Positions 58,496 to 64,000 of a stretch of DNA of 64,000 nt are shown piece by piece; the first letter of the stretch is position 1; each line of letters opens with the position of its first letter. The DNA comes from Herpetosiphon geysericola (lineage in GTDB: Bacteria; Chloroflexota; Chloroflexia; Chloroflexales; Herpetosiphonaceae), in NCBI RefSeq assembly GCF_001306135.1, contig NZ_LGKP01000008.1, forward strand, positions 124,001 through 188,000. The letters are read 5' to 3'. The notes below the pieces were generated by a model. That model was not told the origin of the DNA. It ran no database searches and was given only the letters and a program-made list of their open reading frames with translations. Position numbers and translations under genes: made by a program.

Positions 58496-61126
58496 TTATT
58501 GGCTGAGCAAGCCCAATTCGCGGGCGCGGGCGACGGCCTCGGTGCGGCGTTGAACCTGAAGTTTTTCAAAAATTCGTCGATTGTGGCCTTTGACGGTATC
58601 TAAGGCAAGGTGAAGTTGTTGGCAGATTGCTTGATTTGAATGGCCTTGCGCAATAAGTTCCAGCACTTCGCGCTCGCGTTGGCTCAGCAGATCAAGCAAG
58701 CTTGGGGCGGCGGGATAAAGTTGCTTGGGGTTTTCGTGGGCAAATTGGCTGAGCAAAAAATCGCGATAGGCTGCTTGGGCTGATTGAGGATTGATGCTGG
58801 CAAGCAGGTTTTGCATTGCGCTGCCATGATCAAGAAATAGGCGCACAAACCCCTTGGCTTCTGCATGGAGCAACATTTTTGTGAGCATTTGCAAAGCTTG
58901 GCCATGCTCGCCGAGCGCTGCTAAACCTAAGCATTGGATTGAACTTAACCATAATTGGTGGTCGTGCCAGCCGTTTGCTTGGGCCTGTTCGAGTGCTGGT
59001 TTGAGCACAGCTAAGGCCGCGCTTGGCTGTTGTTGGGCCAAATAAACTTGGGCTTGGCTAATTGCTAGGTTGTGGTTTTGAGCCAGCTGTTGGGCTGCTT
59101 GAATTTGGCCGCGCAGCAAATGAATCCGCACCTGTTCGGCAGCAATTTTGGCGGGCTGGGTGCTATGGCGATGCTGTTGGGCCGCAATCTGTGCTTGCTC
59201 CAACAGCAAACTTGCTTGCTCCAGCTGGCCTTGGGCAATTAACAAGCGTGCTTTGACCACCTGACAGGCGACTTCGCGATCAGTGTGCTGCAATAATTGG
59301 GCTGCTTGCAAGGCCCGTTGATAATGCTGCTCAGCGAGATCAAGCTGATTTGATTGATAATAAATTCGGGCGAGGCCAAGCTCAGCTCCACAATTGGCCG
59401 CAGGCAATCCAAGTTGGCTGCAAGCGCTAAGCACCTGCTGGTAGGTCGCCGCCGCCAGCGTAAGCCGATTATCGCTTTCTTGGAGATTGCCCAAGCCGAT
59501 TGAAGCCAAGAGCACCGTGACCAGATTGCCTGAACGCTGGCCAATGTTAATTGCTTGCTCGTAGGCTTGTTTGGCGGCGTTGCGTTGGTCTTGTAACTGA
59601 TAAGCATAGCCCAATTTCCAAACTGTCGAGGTGCGAAACGAGAGATTATCAAGCGCAAGATAGGCCAATGCGCGTTCCGATTGGGCGATAATGGCGTTGG
59701 CATCGTTTTGGCTGAGTGCTAACGTCCCGCGAATGGCTGCGATTCGGCCTATCAAATCCTGTTCTTTTGGGCCTTGTTCATGTGTAGCCAAGGCCTGTTC
59801 TGCTGCTTGCAAGCGTTGCTCAATGCCATTTACTTGGCCTGTTGCCAGCCAAACCGAGGCTGCGGTAACCCAAAGTGAGGGGTGTTGATTAAACACGCTG
59901 GTAGGCAAACCTTGCAGCCAATACATAATTGGCAGTAAGGCGCCTTGAAATTGCAGTGGCACCCGTTTGCCTTCGATTAAGCGTTCAGCCCGTTCGATTG
60001 CATTGGCAGCGGCGGCGTGTTCAAACGCTTCAATTTCTAATTCATTGTGCTCAAACCAGTTGCTGGCGCGAATGTGCAGCGCTTCGAGGCTGGGTGTTGT
60101 TTGTTGGGCCAAACTGCGTTGCAAGCGTTGGCGCAGCAATTCACCAAATAAATGATGATAGCGATACCAACGCCGCTCGTGATCAAGCGCCACAATAAAC
60201 ATATTGGCTTGTTCGAGATATTCAAGCGTGCTTTGGCCAGTTCGTTCGTTGTTTGGCAGCAGCGCATCGCACAACGAGCCGCACATACGATTAAGGATTG
60301 AGCTGTGTAATAAAAATTGCTGAATCGCTGGCGGTTGGTGTTGCAGCACCTCTTCAAGCAAATAATCCATCACAAAATGGTGACTGCCCGTGAACGAAGC
60401 GATAAAACTTGGCCGATCAGTTTGGTGTTGCATTGAAAGCCCTGCCAATTGCAAGCCTGCAATCCAACCTTCGGTGCGCGCTTCCAAGGCCGCAACTTCA
60501 GCTCCACTCAGCTCGAGGTGCATGGCATTATTGAGAAATTGTTGGGCTTCAGCGAGGCTAAATCGCAGGTCGGCGCTGCGCAATTCGTGCAGTTGGCCTC
60601 GGGCACGCAGCCGTGCCAACGGCAAATTCGGATCTTCACGGGTGGCGATTATCAAGCGCAACTCAGCTGGTAGATGTTCCAGTAAAAAGCTTAGTGCTTG
60701 GTCAAGGGCGTGGTTTTCGATCACATGATAATCATCAAGCACCAAATTGATTGTTTCGTTGCGGCCACTTAATTCATTGATCAGACTAATCAGCGCTTGT
60801 TCGATTGCATTGGGCTGCGTTTGAATCAAGCGCAATGCTGCGACGCCCAGCGTTGGCACAATAGTTTGGATGGCATGAATAAGATAGCTGAAAAATCGGC
60901 TAGGCTCGTTATCGCCTTCGTCAAGCGCCAGCCATGCCACCTGCTGCTGGGTGTTGGCCTGCCATTCGCTAAGCAAACTACTTTTACCAAAGCCAGCTGG
61001 CGCCGAAATCAACCGCAAGCCACAATGCTGGGCAGCCTCGAAACGGGCGATTAAATGCGGACGGGCCACTCCATTTGGGCGTGGTTGCGGAAGATGCAGC
61101 TTGGTTGCTAAAATGGGTATTGGCAT
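58496..61126 (-). CDS. MalT-type LuxR-family ATP-dependent regulator (copy B)
   Basis: An 876-residue STAND regulator: N-terminal 'ATKLHLPQPRPNGVARPHLIARFEAA', Walker A 'APAGFGKSSLL', 'LVLDDYHVIENHALDQAL', a TPR-like helical solenoid (about 380-790) and a C-terminal LuxR HTH 'LSQREREVLELIAQGHSNQAICQQLHLALDTVKGHNRRIF'. It lies upstream of, and parallel to, the small protein/MDR operon (gap 115 bp) and is its likely regulator. It differs clearly from copy A and the two are not a recent duplication. Confidence 0.92.
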   Translation of the reverse strand: MPIPILATKLHLPQPRPNGVARPHLIARFEAAQHCGLRLISAPAGFGKSSLLSEWQANTQQQVAWLALDEGDNEPSRFFSYLIHAIQTIVPTLGVAALRLIQTQPNAIEQALISLINELSGRNETINLVLDDYHVIENHALDQALSFLLEHLPAELRLIIATREDPNLPLARLRARGQLHELRSADLRFSLAEAQQFLNNAMHLELSGAEVAALEARTEGWIAGLQLAGLSMQHQTDRPSFIASFTGSHHFVMDYLLEEVLQHQPPAIQQFLLHSSILNRMCGSLCDALLPNNERTGQSTLEYLEQANMFIVALDHERRWYRYHHLFGELLRQRLQRSLAQQTTPSLEALHIRASNWFEHNELEIEAFEHAAAANAIERAERLIEGKRVPLQFQGALLPIMYWLQGLPTSVFNQHPSLWVTAASVWLATGQVNGIEQRLQAAEQALATHEQGPKEQDLIGRIAAIRGTLALSQNDANAIIAQSERALAYLALDNLSFRTSTVWKLGYAYQLQDQRNAAKQAYEQAINIGQRSGNLVTVLLASIGLGNLQESDNRLTLAAATYQQVLSACSQLGLPAANCGAELGLARIYYQSNQLDLAEQHYQRALQAAQLLQHTDREVACQVVKARLLIAQGQLEQASLLLEQAQIAAQQHRHSTQPAKIAAEQVRIHLLRGQIQAAQQLAQNHNLAISQAQVYLAQQQPSAALAVLKPALEQAQANGWHDHQLWLSSIQCLGLAALGEHGQALQMLTKMLLHAEAKGFVRLFLDHGSAMQNLLASINPQSAQAAYRDFLLSQFAHENPKQLYPAAPSLLDLLSQREREVLELIAQGHSNQAICQQLHLALDTVKGHNRRIFEKLQVQRRTEAVARARELGLLSQ

Positions 61127-61278
61127 AGCTCAATTATAGAGTGCGCCGATTTGCCGCGTCAATCCAACCACACCCAGCAGAGTGTTAGCATTGATGAACG
61201 ACCTAGCATTGGAGCAGCGATGAATGCAACCAAATGGTAATCGTAAGTTGACGTAATCCTATTTGATGCCCAAAAGCA

Positions 61279-61431
61279 TCAAATTTTATTGGTATTGGGC
61301 AAAATTGCTAATTGCGATTGGCTGCGTTGCCCTGCATCGCCGTACACCAAAACCAACTGCTGGCCGCTGCCATGAATTTCATAGTAGAGTTTTAGATCGT
61401 TAATCGGGGCATAACCACTTTTTACCAACAT
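61279..61431 (-). pseudogene. Remnant of an alpha/beta hydrolase with internal deletion
   Basis: The short frame (about 50 codons) joins the typical N-terminus 'SGYAPINDLKLYYEIHGSGQQLVLVYGD' of an alpha/beta hydrolase to 'SQSQLAILPNTNKI', which resembles the segment before the catalytic histidine (usually LPxTTH, here without the histidine). About 200 residues, including the nucleophile, are missing between them. It appears to be an internal deletion product and is non-functional. Confidence 0.6.
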
Positions 61432-61475
61432 TTGCACTGCTCCATTCAATTCAATAGTGGACTCACATTCATTAG

Positions 61476-62282
61476 TTACTTGAGCGGATTTGCGTTCGTG
61501 CTGGGATAGAGATCGTCGGCGTGCCCTTGGGCTAGGCGTGACCATTGGGCAATTGGCCGTTCGCTCAAAGGATTCTCGTTTTGGGGCGTGTTTGGTATGC
61601 ACATGGTATTAAAAAATTGCTGCGGCCAACCAGTTGGGACAGTTTGCCAAACCTCTTGGCGACCATAGACGGTCAAATCGAGCATAGCAAATGAACTGCC
61701 CATCTGCTCACAGCCACGGTCGGTCGTCCAATAGGTTTCAAACACGCGCTCGTCTTGACGCAGATAACATGCCCACATGCCAAAATGACGACCAGCAATC
61801 AGCGGTTCAACCGAGGCGCTAGGAACCGAATACCATGGCATTGTCCAGCCCATAAATTCGCGATAGCGATTGCTTGGATCAAACGGCCCTTGGCAGAAGA
61901 CTGCAAGCGTAACATCGCGGCTATGCAAATAGCCTAGTTCGGGGATGTGGTTGATGACCATTGTGCAGCCAGGGCATTGTTGAGCTGCGGTTTTGCCTTC
62001 GTGCCACATCATATAGGCGACCATCAGCTGTTGGCGACCCTCGAAGACCTCGATAAGTGGAACTACTCCGTTTGGCCCAACCACCGACGTTAATGCATCC
62101 ACCTCGACCATTGGCAGTTGGCGTCGTTCTGCGGCAATCGCATCAGCTTCGCGGGTAAGTGCCTTCTCGCGAACGCGCAACCTATCGACGTTGGCTTGGA
62201 AGTGCTGGCGATCAACAATTGTAGGCGTGGTTGCTGAATCGTTGCTGACAAACGCGATCGGCTGTGGCGTAACCTTGGTCAT
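61476..62282 (-). CDS. DUF899 family protein (thioredoxin-like)
   Basis: A 268-residue member of the DUF899 family: 'REKALTREADAIAAERRQLPMVEVD', 'MVAYMMWHEGKTAAQQCPGCTMVINHI' (Cys-x-x-Cys at the thioredoxin position), 'FMGWTMPWYSVPS', and the C-terminal 'TYWTTDRGCEQMGSSFAMLDLTVYGRQE'. The ATG has GGAG upstream. Members are predicted thioredoxin-fold proteins of unproven role. Confidence 0.85.
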   Translation of the reverse strand: MTKVTPQPIAFVSNDSATTPTIVDRQHFQANVDRLRVREKALTREADAIAAERRQLPMVEVDALTSVVGPNGVVPLIEVFEGRQQLMVAYMMWHEGKTAAQQCPGCTMVINHIPELGYLHSRDVTLAVFCQGPFDPSNRYREFMGWTMPWYSVPSASVEPLIAGRHFGMWACYLRQDERVFETYWTTDRGCEQMGSSFAMLDLTVYGRQEVWQTVPTGWPQQFFNTMCIPNTPQNENPLSERPIAQWSRLAQGHADDLYPSTNANPLK

Positions 62283-62512
62283 GCTAGGCTCCTTGAATCA
62301 CGAAAATACAAGCGCTCAATGCTCTCGAAATGCTAAGGTTGTACTGCAATGAAACATTTGTGCGTTGATTTTAGCAGCTTAACTATAAAAATACAAGTTT
62401 TAACTTCAAAAAAGCAAGTATGAAATTGCGACAGCAATTGGGCATGCTGCTAGCTATAATTCTGGCTCAAAAGGCTGTACAATAACGCCGAATCCGTTGT
62501 GAAGGAGCCTGT

Positions 62513-63688
62513 GTGCGTATCGCCTTAACTGCAATTATGTTGCCAATTGTGTTGCTGGCCTTGGTCAGTGCGACGATGCTGGTTTTGCCAGCGCCCAATT
62601 TTATCTTTTTTCAGTTTGGCATTGCGGCCCAAGAATGGGCACCGTGGTTTTTACTGGTGCTTTTGGTTGGGGTTGGCGTGTTATTTGGATTTGCACCGCC
62701 TAACGGTCTTTGGCGCTTGATCAATCGTTTGACCGGCTTGGTGGCGATGATCAGCTTTTTTGTGATTGCAGGCATGCTGGTGCGCGGCTTATTGACCGAT
62801 TTGCGGGTGCGCTCGAATCAGCCAGCAGTGGTTGATGCTGGGCCTGGCAGCTTTCGCCTAAGCCAATTTGCTCTCGGCGATACTTCGCCACAAGGCCTAT
62901 TGCGCGAGCAAAATACGGTGTATGCAGAGGTAGCGGGCGAATCGTTGCTGGTTGATATTTATGTGCCGCCAACCGCGCCAGTTAATGCTCCAGCCTTGGT
63001 GGTAGTCCATGGCGGCTCGTGGCGGGGTGGCGGCAAAGGCGATATTCCTGCTTGGAATCGTTGGGCAGCTGGCCAAGGCTATGTTGTGTTTGATATTAGC
63101 TATCGCTTAGCACCGCAATCTCAGTTTCCGGCGGCGGTGAGCGATGTTAAATGTGCAATTGGCTATGTGCGGCGCAATGCAGCGCGTTTCGGGGTTGATC
63201 CGCAGCGTTTGGGCTTGGTTGGGCGTTCTGCTGGGGCACAATTAGCCTTGATCGCGGCCTATTCCGATGCCACGATTGCTCCCAGTTGCGATGCACCAGA
63301 TACCAGCGTGAAAGCCGTGGTCAGCTATTATGCGCCGACGCGACTTGATTATTACAACGTGATCAAGCCTGAGTTAGCACCAAGAGCGTTAGATGATTAT
63401 CTTGGTGGGCCGCCCGAAGCGCATGCTGAAGCCTACCGCCAAGCACGTCCGGCCACATGGGTCAATCAAAATACGCCAGCGACCTTGCTGCTGCATGGTG
63501 GGCGCGATCAATTTATTCGTCCGCTTGATGCAGATGTCGTCGCCGATGCCTTGGCGCAAGCCAATCGGCCTTATACCATGATTGAATTGCCCTTGGCCAA
63601 CCATGGCTTTGATTTTAATCTCTATGGAGTGAGTAATCAGCAAGTGCAGCCCTATGTCATGCGCTTTTTAGCTCAAACTTTGCAATAG
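62513..63688 (+). CDS. Membrane-anchored alpha/beta hydrolase (BD-FAE/HSL-like esterase)
   Basis: A 391-residue protein starting at GTG 62513 with 'aaggag' upstream. Three TM helices (about 2-25, 38-60 and 70-95) precede an exported-side alpha/beta hydrolase: oxyanion-hole 'VVHGGSWRGGGKGD', nucleophile in 'GLVGRSAGAQLALIA', acid in 'LHGGRDQFI' and histidine in 'LANHGFDF'. It resembles carbohydrate-ester hydrolases. The substrate is unknown. Followed closely (14 bp) by an oxidase-like gene. Confidence 0.87.
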   Translation: MRIALTAIMLPIVLLALVSATMLVLPAPNFIFFQFGIAAQEWAPWFLLVLLVGVGVLFGFAPPNGLWRLINRLTGLVAMISFFVIAGMLVRGLLTDLRVRSNQPAVVDAGPGSFRLSQFALGDTSPQGLLREQNTVYAEVAGESLLVDIYVPPTAPVNAPALVVVHGGSWRGGGKGDIPAWNRWAAGQGYVVFDISYRLAPQSQFPAAVSDVKCAIGYVRRNAARFGVDPQRLGLVGRSAGAQLALIAAYSDATIAPSCDAPDTSVKAVVSYYAPTRLDYYNVIKPELAPRALDDYLGGPPEAHAEAYRQARPATWVNQNTPATLLLHGGRDQFIRPLDADVVADALAQANRPYTMIELPLANHGFDFNLYGVSNQQVQPYVMRFLAQTLQ

Positions 63689-63702
63689 TTAGGAGAATGC
63701 CT

Positions 63703-64000
63703 ATGAGTGGAAGCTTTGAATTGCCAAAACCGCTGGATTTTAGCCAACCAGTCGATTTCGAAATGCTGCTAGCGCATGCATGGAGCTTGATTGAACATGG
63801 CGTGCATGATCGCCATGATCCGTTGCATACGCCAGTGCTTGGCACCAGCGACGAGCATGGCAGCGATCAACGGGTGGTCGTGTTGCGTGGGTTTGATCCA
63901 ACAACGCGGCGTCTGTGGTTCCATAGCGATCTACGTTCGCCCAAAATTGGCTTGCTTGAACGTGATCCACGGGTGAGTTGGTTGTTGTATCATCCTGCTG
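63703..64000 (+). CDS. Pyridoxamine 5'-phosphate oxidase-like flavin-binding protein, truncated by window edge
   Basis: About 99 codons to the window end, beginning MSGSFELPKPLDF at ATG 63703 (AGGAG 7 bp upstream; ATG 63697 is too close to it). 'TPVLGTSDEHGSDQRVVVLRGFDPTTRRLWFHSDLRSPKIGLLERDPRVSWLLYHP' is the FMN-binding split-barrel start of the PNPOx family. The C-terminal half is outside the window, so the subgroup is undecided. Confidence 0.82.
   Translation, partial: MSGSFELPKPLDFSQPVDFEMLLAHAWSLIEHGVHDRHDPLHTPVLGTSDEHGSDQRVVVLRGFDPTTRRLWFHSDLRSPKIGLLERDPRVSWLLYHPA

Noticed and set aside
1-64000. Prophage, transposase or integron in the window
   Set aside because: I found no integrase, transposase, phage structural gene or flanking target duplication.

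Overview
The window looks like chromosomal DNA of a filamentous Chloroflexota bacterium close to Herpetosiphon. This is inferred from roughly balanced GC, heavy use of TTG, CAA and GGC codons, the gene mix, and modular intergenic repeats. No database search was possible. I see no phage, insertion sequence, CRISPR array or rRNA. There is one tRNA.

Left part (1-12.8 kb): a truncated SxxK serine hydrolase, an NfeD/slipin membrane pair, a LacI-type repressor divergent from an MFS permease with a well-formed double operator, a membrane coiled-coil protein, a DsbA-like protein, a MerR regulator divergent from a short-chain dehydrogenase, a second dehydrogenase with a displaced active-site lysine, and an AspT-type transporter.

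Central part (12.8-21 kb): the most interesting segment is an eight-gene operon matching the conserved but functionally undescribed STM4015-STM4014-STM4013-STM4012-STM4011 cassette. It encodes leucine-rich repeat proteins, an ATP-grasp-like protein, a sulfatase-superfamily hydrolase and two radical SAM enzymes. Here the LRR gene is present in four tandem copies. A G-rich inverted repeat sits inside the operon between the STM4014 and STM4013 genes. A MacA/MacB-like efflux operon follows.

25-41 kb: a MalT-type regulator, a prolyl oligopeptidase, a tRNA with anticodon CAT, a small membrane protein/XRE regulator pair, a secreted glycoside hydrolase, HIT and HEAT-repeat proteins, a sugar-nucleotide reductase-like protein, a GNAT protein, a sirtuin, and a complete urease operon (ureF-D-A-B-C-G). 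No ureE is present and UreG carries a histidine-rich tail.

41-64 kb: an MFS exporter behind a long leader, a thioesterase, a VTC/DUF4956/CotH trio, a TetR-controlled dehydrogenase, a second membrane/XRE pair with elaborate operators, formate-tetrahydrofolate ligase, an FAD monooxygenase, a NUDIX hydrolase, a membrane adenylate cyclase containing a 2Fe-2S ferredoxin domain, tandem quinone-oxidoreductase-like genes beside a second MalT-type regulator, a decayed alpha/beta hydrolase, a DUF899 protein, an esterase, and the start of a flavin-binding oxidase-like gene.

Regulation is unusually readable. Five operators can be seen directly beside their probable regulators (LacI, MerR, TetR and two XRE). 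Three long intergenic spaces are filled with one family of short repeats.
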